Assembly: GCA_963816745.1 (NCBI GenBank)
Contig: CAWFLQ010000008.1
Location: 1 to 64,000, forward strand
Origin: VAZQ01 sp963816745
Lineage (GTDB): Bacteria; Pseudomonadota; Alphaproteobacteria; Rhizobiales; Xanthobacteraceae
Length of the DNA stretch: 64,000 bases
Direction: 5' to 3'
Shown here: positions 47,651 through 55,700 of the stretch, piece after piece
Numbering within the stretch: the first letter of the stretch is position 1
How the letters are laid out: each line of letters begins with the position of its first letter
Program-made: the position numbers and the translations under genes
Notes under the pieces: model-generated
The model's database searches: none
What the model saw: the letters and a program-made list of their open reading frames with translations, nothing else
Told to the model about the DNA's origin: nothing

Positions 47651-47668
47651 GGCTCGGCTCCGTTTGAT

Positions 47669-48649
47669 TCATTCGATCCTGATGTTGGCCGCCCGCGCGA
47701 GGCTCGACCATTTCTGCGTCTCGGCGGCGAGAAAATCGGCGAAGTCCTGCGGCGGCGCGGGCCGCACCTCGGCGCCGAGCTTGGCGAAGGCCGCCGCCAC
47801 CTCCGGCGACGTCAGGCTCTGGTTGATCGCGGCATTGAGCTTCCCGACGATGCCTGGTGCGGTGCCCGCCGGGGCCACCACGCCGACATAGGTCAACACC
47901 ACGTAGTCGGGCACGCCGCTCTCGATCATGGTCGGCAAATCCGGCATGAGCGGACTGCGTGTTTCGCTCGATATCGCGAGCGCGCGCAGCGTGCCTTCCC
48001 GCAGCAGCGGGAGAATGCCGGCGATGTCGCCGAAAAACATCTGCACCTGCCCGCCCAGCACGCCGGTGACGGCCTCGGCGGCGCCCTTGTAGGGGACGTG
48101 GACGATGTCGGTGCCGGTCTTGAGCTTGAACAATTCCGCCGCAAGATGCGTCGCGTTGCCGTGACCGGCCGATCCGAAGTTGAGCTTGCCGGGATTGGCC
48201 TTGGCGAGGGCCACGAGCTCGGCAACCGATTTCGCCGCAAACGTGGGATGGACGACCAGCACCTCGTAGTTCTGCGAGACCTTCGCGACCGGAATGAACA
48301 CCTTGCCCGGATCGTAGTCGCGATTGTTGGTCACGGCCGGCACCACGACCAGCGTGCTGATGTTCCCGCACAGCAGCGTGTAGCCGTCGGGCTCAGCACC
48401 CGCCACCGCCTTGGCGCCGAGCGCCCCGGCGGCGCCGGCGCGGTTCTCGACGATCACGGTCTGCCCGAGCGTTCGCGGCAGGTGCTGGCTGACGATGCGC
48501 GCCGTGACATCGACCGGCCCGCCCGGGGGGAACGGCACGATCAGCTTGACCGGCCGGGCAGGGTAGGCGGCGGGCTGCGCCGCCGCCGGGACGATGGCGG
48601 TGAGGACGAGAAGCGCGATTGCAGGAAACGCAATGTGCCTGCCGATCAT
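47669..48649 (-). CDS. Bug/TctC solute-binding protein, array member 4
   Basis: 326 residues, intact. Signal peptide MIGRHIAFPAIALLVLTAIVPAAA; mature start YPARPVKLIVPFPPGGPVDVTA. VENRAGAAGALGAKAVAGAEPD and LLCGNISTLVVVPAV follow. Lobe two has FGSAGHGNATHLAAELFK and VPYKGAAEAVTGVLGGQVQMFF. The expression EVLVVHPTFAAKSVAELVALAKANPGK, in pieces, is the conserved mid-region. The loop GHGN replaces the GVASP/GYGT of other members, so ligand specificity likely differs. It lies in the middle of the operon. Confidence 0.93.
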   Translation of the reverse strand: MIGRHIAFPAIALLVLTAIVPAAAQPAAYPARPVKLIVPFPPGGPVDVTARIVSQHLPRTLGQTVIVENRAGAAGALGAKAVAGAEPDGYTLLCGNISTLVVVPAVTNNRDYDPGKVFIPVAKVSQNYEVLVVHPTFAAKSVAELVALAKANPGKLNFGSAGHGNATHLAAELFKLKTGTDIVHVPYKGAAEAVTGVLGGQVQMFFGDIAGILPLLREGTLRALAISSETRSPLMPDLPTMIESGVPDYVVLTYVGVVAPAGTAPGIVGKLNAAINQSLTSPEVAAAFAKLGAEVRPAPPQDFADFLAAETQKWSSLARAANIRIE

Positions 48650-48666
48650 GGCTCTCCCCCTGATTG

Positions 48667-49665
48667 TCAGTCCACCTTGATGCCGGTCTCGTTCGCGATC
48701 GTCGCCCAGCGCGGCGCTTCCTTGCCGATGAAGGCCGAAAAATCCTGCGGCGGCCCGATCCTCGCTTCCGCGCCCAGGCGCGCGAGGCCTTCCTGCGCCT
48801 CCTTCGACCGCAGGATCTCGTTGACGGCGAGATTGAGCTTCTCGACGATCGCCGGCGGCGTGCCGGCGGGCGCGAGCAGGCCCGACCAGAACGACGCGTT
48901 GAGCTTGGGGTATCCGCTCTCGGCGGTGGTCGGCACGCCCGGCAATGACGGCGAGCGCGCTTCGGTCGCCACCGCCAGCGCCCGCACGCGTCCGCCTTGC
49001 ACGTGGGGCAGCAGAATGGCGGTGGTCTCGAAGATCATCTGCACCTGGCCGGCGATGAGATCGGTGACGGACTGTCCGGCGCCGCGATAAGGAACGTGCT
49101 GGATGTTGATGTCAGCCGTCAGCCTGAGCATCTCGCCCAGCATGTGCGGCTGCGTGCCGAAGCCGGACGATGCGAACGAGACCTTGCCGGGGTTGCTTTT
49201 TGCGTAGGCCACCAGTTCCTTGATCGTGTTCGCCGGCACCGAGGGGTGCACCACCAGCATCTGCGGCGCGTAGATGACCATCGCGATCGGCATGAAGCTC
49301 TTGATCGGGTCGTAGTCGAGATTCTTGTAGACCGCGGCCGCGGTGACGAGCGGGCCCGGCGAGCTGAACAGCAGCGTGTAGCCGTCGGGCTCGGCGACCG
49401 CGACGGACTTCGCTCCGATGGTGCCGCCGGCGCCGCCCGGACGATTCTCGACGATGAAGGCCTGCCCCAGCATGGCGGTCAGGCGGTCCGCAACGAGACG
49501 GAGGATGAATTCCGTCGGTCCGCCCGGTGCGAACGGAATGACGATCTTGACCGGGCGGTTGGGATACGCCTGCGCCGACGCCGGGCCGGCGGCGACCACG
49601 TTCAAGCCGAACGCGGCGGCGCCGGCAAGAAATTGTCGCTTGCTGAAACTTCGCTTGCTGAGCAC
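48667..49665 (-). CDS. Bug/TctC solute-binding protein, array member 3
   Basis: About 332 residues. A GTG start at 49665 is preferred because GGGAGG stands eight bases upstream; the open frame continues further but has no signal. The N-terminus LSKRSFSKRQFLAGAAAFG resembles a weak twin-arginine signal (KRQFL), unlike the Sec signals of the other members. AYPNRPVKIVIPFAPGGPTEFI, VENRPGGAGGTIGAKSVA and FGTQPHMLGEMLRL mark the family. It ends NETGIKVD. Intact and tightly spaced with members 4 and 2. Confidence 0.92.
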   Translation of the reverse strand: MLSKRSFSKRQFLAGAAAFGLNVVAAGPASAQAYPNRPVKIVIPFAPGGPTEFILRLVADRLTAMLGQAFIVENRPGGAGGTIGAKSVAVAEPDGYTLLFSSPGPLVTAAAVYKNLDYDPIKSFMPIAMVIYAPQMLVVHPSVPANTIKELVAYAKSNPGKVSFASSGFGTQPHMLGEMLRLTADINIQHVPYRGAGQSVTDLIAGQVQMIFETTAILLPHVQGGRVRALAVATEARSPSLPGVPTTAESGYPKLNASFWSGLLAPAGTPPAIVEKLNLAVNEILRSKEAQEGLARLGAEARIGPPQDFSAFIGKEAPRWATIANETGIKVD

Positions 49666-49685
49666 GGACGATCCTCCCTCGCGCT

Positions 49686-50666
49686 TCACTCCACCTTGAT
49701 GTCGGCGGCCTTGGCGACGGCCAGCCATTTTCCGTATTCGGCGGCGATGAGCGCGCCGAATTCCTTCGTGGTGGTGATCCGCGGCGCCATGCCGAGCTTG
49801 GTCACGCTCGCGCGCATCTCGGCCGTTTGCAGGCTGGCGTTGATGGCGGCATTGAGCTTCTCGACGATCGCCGGCGGCGTCCCGGCCGGCGCGAGCACGC
49901 CGTTCCAATAGGTCGCCAGGAATTCGCGATAGCCGCTCTCGGCGATGGTCGGCAGCTCCGGGAGCTCCGTGGTGCGCACCTCGCTCGTCACCGCCAGCGG
50001 CCTGAGCTTGCCGGCGCGGACGAACGACGTGATGTTGCGGGTATTGTCCACGTAGAGCTGGATTTGTCCCGCCAGTAGGTCGGTGATCGCCGGCGCGGAG
50101 CCGCGATAGGGAACGTGCACCATCTCGATGCCGGTGCGCTGCTTGAACAGCTCGAAGAACAAGTGGGGCAGGGTGCCGTAGCCGACCGATGCGTAGCTGA
50201 TCTTGCCGGGATTGGCTTTGGCGTAGGCGACGAGCTCCTCGACCGATGCGGCCGGAACCGTGGGATGCACAACCAGCACGAACGGGCTGGTCGCGATCAT
50301 CGCGACCGGAATGAAGCTCTTGACCGGATCGTAGTCGAGGTTGCGGTAGACGGCGGCGCTGGTGGTGAGCGGACCGGGCGAGGTGAACAGCAGCGTGTAG
50401 CCGTCCGCATCGGCGACCGCGACCGACTTGGCGCCGACGGTGCCGCCCCCTCCGCCGCCGCGGTTCTCGACCACGACGGGTTGCCCGAGCGCCACCGACA
50501 GCGGCTCCGCCACCAGGCGGGCCATCACGTCGGCGCCGCCGGGCGGGAACGGCACGATCATCTTGATCGGACGGCCGGGATAGGGCTCCGCCGCCGCCAA
50601 GCCAGCGGCGAACGCGCTCACTCCCGCCGCGACGATCGCAGCGACGAAAATCTGCCGGCCGCGCAC
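49686..50666 (-). CDS. Bug/TctC solute-binding protein, array member 2
   Basis: 326 residues, intact. Signal peptide MRGRQIFVAAIVAAGVSAFAAG; mature start YPGRPIKMIVPFPPGGADVMARL, one residue shorter in the ligand loop than its neighbours (GGADV rather than GGPTDY). VENRGGGGGGTVGAKSVAVADADG follows, with an unusual run of six glycines. Lobe two has ASVGYGTLPHLFFELFKQ and VPYRGSAPAITDLLAGQIQLYVD. It ends AKAADIKVE. Twenty bases separate it from member 3. Confidence 0.93.
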   Translation of the reverse strand: MRGRQIFVAAIVAAGVSAFAAGLAAAEPYPGRPIKMIVPFPPGGADVMARLVAEPLSVALGQPVVVENRGGGGGGTVGAKSVAVADADGYTLLFTSPGPLTTSAAVYRNLDYDPVKSFIPVAMIATSPFVLVVHPTVPAASVEELVAYAKANPGKISYASVGYGTLPHLFFELFKQRTGIEMVHVPYRGSAPAITDLLAGQIQLYVDNTRNITSFVRAGKLRPLAVTSEVRTTELPELPTIAESGYREFLATYWNGVLAPAGTPPAIVEKLNAAINASLQTAEMRASVTKLGMAPRITTTKEFGALIAAEYGKWLAVAKAADIKVE

Positions 50667-50749
50667 GGGCGACCTCCCTTGCTCTCGGCGGCTCTACGGC
50701 CGCCTTCGTGCAGTCTATCGCTATGCCGGGACCGGCAATAGCTACGCCG

Positions 50750-51739
50750 TCAGTCCATCTGGAATCCTACCGTCTTCACGATCGGCGCCCATTTCCCGCT
50801 TTGCTCGACGAGGAGCGCGGTGAAATCCTGCGGCGATCCGCCTTTCGATCCGAAGCCGAGCTTCTGCATGCTCGCGATCAGGTCCGGCGACTTGAGGATA
50901 TCGTTGACCTCGCTGTTGATCCTGACGACCACGTCGGCGGGCATGCCGGGCGGTCCCATGAGGCCGTAGTAGGTCACCGTTGTCACGTTCGGCAGGCCGC
51001 TTTCGGTCATGGTCGGGACATCGGGCAGGTCGCGGCTGCGTTCCGGACCGGTGACCGCGAGCGCCTTGAGCTTGCCTTCACGGGCGAGCGGCGCGAGCGT
51101 CACGGTCGCGCCGAAGTTCATGTCGATCCGGCCGCCCATGAGGTCGGTGATCGCCTGCGCGCCGCCGCGATAGGGAATGCTGGCGATATTGGCGCCGGTC
51201 GTCGCCTTGAACAGTTCGCCGACCAGGTGCGGCAGCGTCCCCTGTCCGAAGCCGAAGTTCAGCTTGCCCGGATTTGCCTTGGCGTGCGCCACGAACTCCT
51301 GCACCGAGCTGGCCGGGACGCCGGCGCCGATGACCAGCACCAGGATCGTGCTGCCGACGGTCGCAACCGGAACGAAGTCGGTGATCGGATCGAACGTGAT
51401 GCTCTTGCTGATGAGCGGAGCGATGACGTGGGTCGGCGTGTTGGTGAACAACAGAGTATGACCGTCGGGCTCGGCGGTCATGACCGCCTTGGCGCCGATC
51501 GTGGTGCCGCCGCCCGGCCGATTGTCGACCACAACCGGCTGCCCGAGCCGCGCCGACAGATAAGGTGCGACCAGCCGGACCAGCACGTCGTTCGGCGAGC
51601 CCGGCGTATACGGCAGGATGATCTTGACCGGTTTGCTCGGATAGGGCTGCGCGTGGCCGTTGCCGACGGCAGCGAGGACGAGGCCGAGCGCGGCGGCTGC
51701 CGCCGCGCAGTTGCGTCTGCTGATCATGCTTCTTCCCAT
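50750..51739 (-). CDS. Bug/TctC solute-binding protein, array member 1 (promoter-proximal)
   Basis: 329 residues, or 325 if the start is the ATG at 51727 (MISRRNCAAAAAALG). The signal peptide is Ala-rich, with two arginines just before the hydrophobic core. The mature start is YPSKPVKIILPYTPGSPNDVLVRL, where GSPND replaces the usual PPGGP, so this is the most divergent member. VDNRPGGGTTIGAKAVMTAEPD and FGFGQGTLPHLVGELF follow. The gap to member 2 is 83 bases, longer than elsewhere in the array. It is divergent from the VanX-type gene, so the operon promoter lies at 51740-51835. Confidence 0.92.
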   Translation of the reverse strand: MGRSMISRRNCAAAAAALGLVLAAVGNGHAQPYPSKPVKIILPYTPGSPNDVLVRLVAPYLSARLGQPVVVDNRPGGGTTIGAKAVMTAEPDGHTLLFTNTPTHVIAPLISKSITFDPITDFVPVATVGSTILVLVIGAGVPASSVQEFVAHAKANPGKLNFGFGQGTLPHLVGELFKATTGANIASIPYRGGAQAITDLMGGRIDMNFGATVTLAPLAREGKLKALAVTGPERSRDLPDVPTMTESGLPNVTTVTYYGLMGPPGMPADVVVRINSEVNDILKSPDLIASMQKLGFGSKGGSPQDFTALLVEQSGKWAPIVKTVGFQMD

Positions 51740-51835
51740 TCGAATTCCGCCGTGGGCGGCGATCCTATCCCGTTGCCGGCCGGAATGGGAATGCTACCTT
51801 GCGCGCGGTCCTCTTGGCACGCCTATGGGTCCTTG

Positions 51836-52624
51836 ATGCCGACGTTCTTTCAGGAGCTGGAAAATTATCGCCGAAGAGCCATTCCCGATTTGCAACCGGC
51901 GAGAGCGCGCCAGAAGAACTACCGCGCCCATCCGATCGATCGGGCCTCTCCGCTCTACAGCGACGCGGTCGTCGATATCAGGGACTTCGGCATCGCCGGG
52001 GAGAACTTTTACAACAGGTGCGACAATCCGCCTTACTACGTGAGTGTGCCCGGCTCGATCGACCGCCTGCTCCTGCGCAAGAGCGTGGCCACGCGGCTTG
52101 CGGCGGTGGACCAGAAGCTGAGGCGCCGCGGCTTGCAGATCCACGTGCACGACGCCATCCGCCCGGCCGAGGTGCAGCGCTATTTCCACGACGAGTGGAT
52201 GTACCGGCGCGTGCAAGAAAAATTTCCCGGCGCGAGCCACGAGCAGACCATCGCCGAGGTGGAGAAATATTGGGCGGCGCCGACCTTGTCGGAGGATCGT
52301 CCCGCTCCGCACAGCACCGGCGGCGCCGTCGATCTGACCATATGCGTGACGCGCAATTCCGAGCCACTCTACATGGGCTCGATCTTCGACGATGCGACCG
52401 CGCTCGCGCATACCGACCATTTCGAGCAGAGCAGATCGGACTCGTTTTCCGACGCGGAAGCGCGCAGCAACCGGCGGCTCATCTATTGGCTCATGACGGA
52501 AGCCGGATTCGCCAATCACCCCAATGAATGGTGGCACTTCAGCTGGGGCGACCAGATGTGGGCGCGATTGGCCGGCGAGCCGGCGGCGGTCTTCGGTCCA
52601 GCCAGATATGATGCCGTGCTGTGA
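51836..52624 (+). CDS. D-alanyl-D-alanine dipeptidase (VanX/DdpX type, peptidase M15D)
   Basis: Zinc dipeptidase of 262 residues that splits D-Ala-D-Ala. The ATG at 51836 gives MPTFFQELENYRRRAIPDL. The zinc ligands appear as PHSTGGAVDLTIC (SxHxxGxAxD variant) and ANHPNEWWHFSWGD (ExxxH). IHVHDAIRPAEVQRYF carries the catalytic-site arginine. There is no signal peptide, so it acts in the cytoplasm like DdpX in murein dipeptide recycling. A glycopeptide-resistance role is unlikely, as VanH and VanA partners are absent. It is divergent from the Bug array and followed by an ABC-type binding protein. Confidence 0.9.
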   Translation: MPTFFQELENYRRRAIPDLQPARARQKNYRAHPIDRASPLYSDAVVDIRDFGIAGENFYNRCDNPPYYVSVPGSIDRLLLRKSVATRLAAVDQKLRRRGLQIHVHDAIRPAEVQRYFHDEWMYRRVQEKFPGASHEQTIAEVEKYWAAPTLSEDRPAPHSTGGAVDLTICVTRNSEPLYMGSIFDDATALAHTDHFEQSRSDSFSDAEARSNRRLIYWLMTEAGFANHPNEWWHFSWGDQMWARLAGEPAAVFGPARYDAVL

Positions 52625-52683
52625 CCCGCATTGCCTCGGTTCTGGTGCCGGCGCTAGAACCTGATTGAACAGGAGCGGCAAGG

Positions 52684-53730
52684 ATGTTGCGCATTGGCGT
52701 CTGGACGATATCGGCGATGGTTTGCCTCTCCTTTTGGGCGGCCGCTGCCCGTGCGCAAACCCCCGCTGCCGACAATTCCGCGATCTATTCGTACAAGGGC
52801 GCCGATCGCGAGCAGCGCCTCGCCGCGAAAGCGCGCGAGGAGGGCACGCTCACCTTCTACACCTCGATGGCGACCACGGAATCGGGTCCGCTCGCGGCGG
52901 CCTTCGAGAAGAAATACGGCGTCAAGGTGCAGCTCTGGCGCGCACTGAGCGAGAACGTGCTGCAGCGCGCGCTCACCGAGGCGCGCGGCGGACGCCGTGC
53001 GATGGACGTGGTCGAGACCAACGCGCCGGAAGTCGAGGCGCTGGCGCGCGAGCAGGTGGTGGCGGAATTCGACAGCCCGCATGTCGCCGATCTGCCGGCC
53101 TGGGCGATCCCGCCGCATCGGCGCTGGTTCGGCACCCGCGCCAACCTGTGGGTCACCGGCTACAACACCGGCAAGGTGAAGCGCGAGGAGCTGCCGGCGA
53201 CGCTCGAAGGCTTCGCCGAGCCGAAATGGAAGGGCCGCCTCGCGCTCGAGGCCACCGACAGCGATTGGATGTACGGCGTCGTCCAATTCATGGGCGAGGC
53301 GAGGGGGCTCGATTTCTTCCGCAAGCTTGCGGCGCTCAAGCCCGAGATGCGCAAGGGCCACATCCTGGTGGCGCAGCTCGTCGCCGCCGGCGAGTTGCCG
53401 GTATGCCTCACGGTCTACAGCGGCAACGCCAACTCGATCAAGGAGAAGGGCGGGCCGATCGACTGGGTGGCGGTCGAGCCGCTGGTCGGGCGCCCGCAGG
53501 CGCTCGCGCTGGCGAAGAACGCACCGCATCCCCATGCCGCGCTCTTGTTCGCGGACTTCGTGCTGTCGCCGGAGGGCCAGAAGCTCCTCGCCGACATGGG
53601 CCGCAATCCGTCGAGCCGGACGCAGCAGACGCTGCTCGACCGGCACAAATATGTGATGATCGATCCGATCAAGTGGATCGACGCGGCGCCAAAGTGGGAG
53701 AAGATTTGGAGCGAGCTGTTCTTGAAGTAG
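52684..53730 (+). CDS. ABC transporter substrate-binding protein, Fe(III)/AfuA-type
   Basis: Extracellular solute-binding protein of 348 residues. Signal peptide MLRIGVWTISAMVCLSFWAAAARA. EEGTLTFYTSMATTESGPLAAAFEKKYGV is the start of family 1 iron-type binders (here abbreviated by TLTFYTS and FEKKYGV). VVETNAPEVEALAREQVV and ANLWVTGYNTGKV follow. The end has HPHAALLFADFVLSPEGQKLL and GRNPSS. The tyrosine pair typical of true Fe(III) ligands is not obvious, so the cargo may be another small solute. No ABC permease or ATPase gene follows. It starts 59 bases after the dipeptidase gene and ends at a hairpin shared with the next, opposite gene. Confidence 0.87.
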   Translation: MLRIGVWTISAMVCLSFWAAAARAQTPAADNSAIYSYKGADREQRLAAKAREEGTLTFYTSMATTESGPLAAAFEKKYGVKVQLWRALSENVLQRALTEARGGRRAMDVVETNAPEVEALAREQVVAEFDSPHVADLPAWAIPPHRRWFGTRANLWVTGYNTGKVKREELPATLEGFAEPKWKGRLALEATDSDWMYGVVQFMGEARGLDFFRKLAALKPEMRKGHILVAQLVAAGELPVCLTVYSGNANSIKEKGGPIDWVAVEPLVGRPQALALAKNAPHPHAALLFADFVLSPEGQKLLADMGRNPSSRTQQTLLDRHKYVMIDPIKWIDAAPKWEKIWSELFLK

Positions 53731-53756
53731 GGCGGACCAGCAAGCGGCCGCCTCTG

Positions 53757-54385
53757 AAAACAAAACGGCGCGCTCATCGCGCGCCCGTTAAGTGCTTCCC
53801 GTCCGTCGCAAAACTTAGTCGAAACGTCGCGCTGCGTGGGCGAGCATGGCGTAGACCTTGCCCGTCTCCGAGGTGAGATAGGTGCGCGCCACCACCTGTC
53901 CGCGGCCGTCGCGCGAGACTTCCTCCATCAGCCGCTCGAACTCGCGGATATAGCGGTCAACCGTGCGCATGAAGTCGCGGTCGCTGCGATACTTGCGGCG
54001 AATCTCCTCGAGCGTCTTCTGGCCCTGCATGGTGTAGAGCTTGCGCGTGAACACGTTGCACTCGCCGCGCTTGTAGCGGTCCCACAGGTCGGCGGCCGCG
54101 TCGTGGTCGAGCATGCGGACGATGTCGACCGCGAGCGAATCGAGCGATTCGATGCTGTGCAGCGCCCCGGCATCCGGGTCGCGCGGCGGCCGGCTGCGGC
54201 GTCCGGCAGGCGGGTCCTCGTGTGAGGCGCGCGAGAGCAGGTCGGAGAGCCAGCCGGAGCCGCCGCCGGCGGCCTGCTGCGCAGGGCTGACCGAAGGCGC
54301 GTCCGTACGGCGGGGCGGCGGCATGGCCGGCGCGCTCATGCGGGGGATGCCGGTGATGTCGGCGCGCTGGCGCGGCGGAGCGGCT
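53757..54385 (-). repeat. segmental duplication, copy 1 (truncated)
   Basis: About 630 bases matching 55073-55700 closely over the terminator hairpin, the whole C-terminal domain and the Pro/Arg-rich segment before it. Identity judged by eye is high in the C-terminal domain and falls toward the 54385 end. The match stops where the gene switches to an unrelated, lower-GC N-terminal region. Confidence 0.85.
53764..53789 (-). terminator. terminator hairpin, duplicated copy 1
   Basis: AACGG-CGCGC TCATC GCGCG-CCCGTT forms a stem with one missing base compared with copy 2. On the minus strand it is followed by TTTTGTTTTC, a good U-rich tract. It also faces the end of the ABC binding-protein gene. 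Confidence 0.75.
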
Positions 54386-54951
54386 CGGGTCACGCGCCGT
54401 CTCGCTAGATTGCCAAACCATCGCAAGATCGAAGCTCTCGTCGTGGAAATGGGCGCTCCTACGAGAAGTTGTCGAGGTTCCGAATCCCACAGCACGGGCG
54501 GCGAAAATGTTCCGTGCTTCAAATCGTCGAGCTCGGTTCCCGCGTTCAGCGCTTGATTGATGGAGCCGAACTCCGGGCTCTGCGAGGCAATGGCCTGGAA
54601 ATCGGCCCGTGGCCCCCGCAGTCTCATCTCCTTCGCAATGCGGGTTGCTGCCCGGAAGACTTGGTTCGTATCAAAGCGATGTTCCGATCGGACCTTGCCG
54701 ATCTTCAGAATGTAAGTGTCGGCAAATCTGAGCGAGAACGGCTCGAACAACACACGTGCAAACGCGATCGGAATCAGACCCAAAGCGTCGGATATCTCAC
54801 CACTGGATCTGCTTGTGCGCTCGAGAAGGATCGTAACTGCGCGTTCCGTCTCGAATGATTGGACAAGAACATCGATCACTTCCTCTACAAATTGGTCAAT
54901 GTCGCCCATTCCGGTCACCTTCGTGAATGCAGGGAACTCCCTTGGTTCCAA
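53815..54951 (-). CDS. chimeric protein: unknown N-terminus joined to duplicated C-terminal domain
   Basis: 378 residues, intact. Residues about 1-195 (GDIDQFVEEVIDVLVQSFETE, FEPFSLRFADTYILKIGKV, FDTNQVFRAATRIAKEM) have no family I recognise and come from DNA of distinctly lower GC. Residues about 200-378 repeat the end of the giant coiled-coil protein encoded next door: RMLDHDAAADLWDRYKRGE, NVFTRKLYTMQGQKTLEEI and ARTYLTSETGKVYAMLAHA. The join falls near 54390. This is a partial duplication of the 3' end captured by another coding region. The intact frame over 1.1 kb argues that it is expressed or recent. The start could also be the ATG at 54909 (MGDIDQF). Confidence 0.75.
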   Translation of the reverse strand: MEPREFPAFTKVTGMGDIDQFVEEVIDVLVQSFETERAVTILLERTSRSSGEISDALGLIPIAFARVLFEPFSLRFADTYILKIGKVRSEHRFDTNQVFRAATRIAKEMRLRGPRADFQAIASQSPEFGSINQALNAGTELDDLKHGTFSPPVLWDSEPRQLLVGAPISTTRASILRWFGNLARRRVTRAAPPRQRADITGIPRMSAPAMPPPRRTDAPSVSPAQQAAGGGSGWLSDLLSRASHEDPPAGRRSRPPRDPDAGALHSIESLDSLAVDIVRMLDHDAAADLWDRYKRGECNVFTRKLYTMQGQKTLEEIRRKYRSDRDFMRTVDRYIREFERLMEEVSRDGRGQVVARTYLTSETGKVYAMLAHAARRFD

Positions 54952-55072
54952 ATTGAGCGGAAAGCTGCTTCGACGCCTTCCCCGTCATCCACCGCTGTCG
55001 TCGCCGCGCTGATGGTTGGGGTAATCCACCCCTACCTTCCCAAGGCGGCCTTCTTGCGACACGCCCTCCCCA

Positions 55073-55700
55073 AGACCAAACGGGCGCGCTCATCGCGCGC
55101 CCGTTAAGTGTCTCCCGTCCGTCGCAAAGCTCAGTCGAAACGCCCGGCCGCGTGGGCGAGCATGGTGTAGACCTTGCCCGTCTCCGAGGTGAGGTAGGTG
55201 CGCGCCACCACCTGGCCGCGGTCGTCGCGCGAGACCTCCTCGAGCAGCCGCTCGAACTCGCCGATGTAGCGGTCGACCGTGCGCATGAAGTCGCGGTCGC
55301 CGCGATACTTGCGGCGGATCTCCTCGAACGCCTGCTGGCCCTGCATGGTGTAGAGCTTGCGCGTGAACACGTTGCGCTCGCCGCGCTTGTAGCGGTCCCA
55401 CAGGTCGGCGGCCGCGTCGTGATCGATCATGCGGGCGATGTCGACCGCGAGCGAATCGAGCGACTCGATGCGTGTGGCGCTCCGGCCGCTCGCCGGCGTC
55501 GCGGCGGCTGCGCGCGGGCCGCCGCGTCCGCGCGGCGGCTCGTCGTCCTGCGACGCGCGCGTGAGCAGGTCGGAGAGCCAGCCGGCGCGCCGCCGCCGGC
55601 CTGCTGCGCGGGGGCTGAGCGGGAGGCGCGTCGGCGCGGCGGGACGGTATGGCCGGCGCGCTCATGCCGGTGATGTCGGCGCGCGGCCGGCGAGCGGCGG
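55073..55700 (-). repeat. segmental duplication, copy 2 (parent, within giant gene)
   Basis: Counterpart of 53757-54385. It includes the terminator hairpin at 55079-55105 (AACGGGCGCGC TCATC GCGCGCCCGTT, perfect 11-base stem) and the C-terminal domain of the giant coiled-coil gene. Upstream in coding sense the parent gene continues, so this copy is the source. Confidence 0.82.
55079..55105 (-). terminator. terminator hairpin of the giant coiled-coil gene
   Basis: Perfect 11-base GC-rich stem with a five-base loop, 26 bases beyond the stop codon in coding sense. The U-tract is weak in this copy. Confidence 0.7.
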
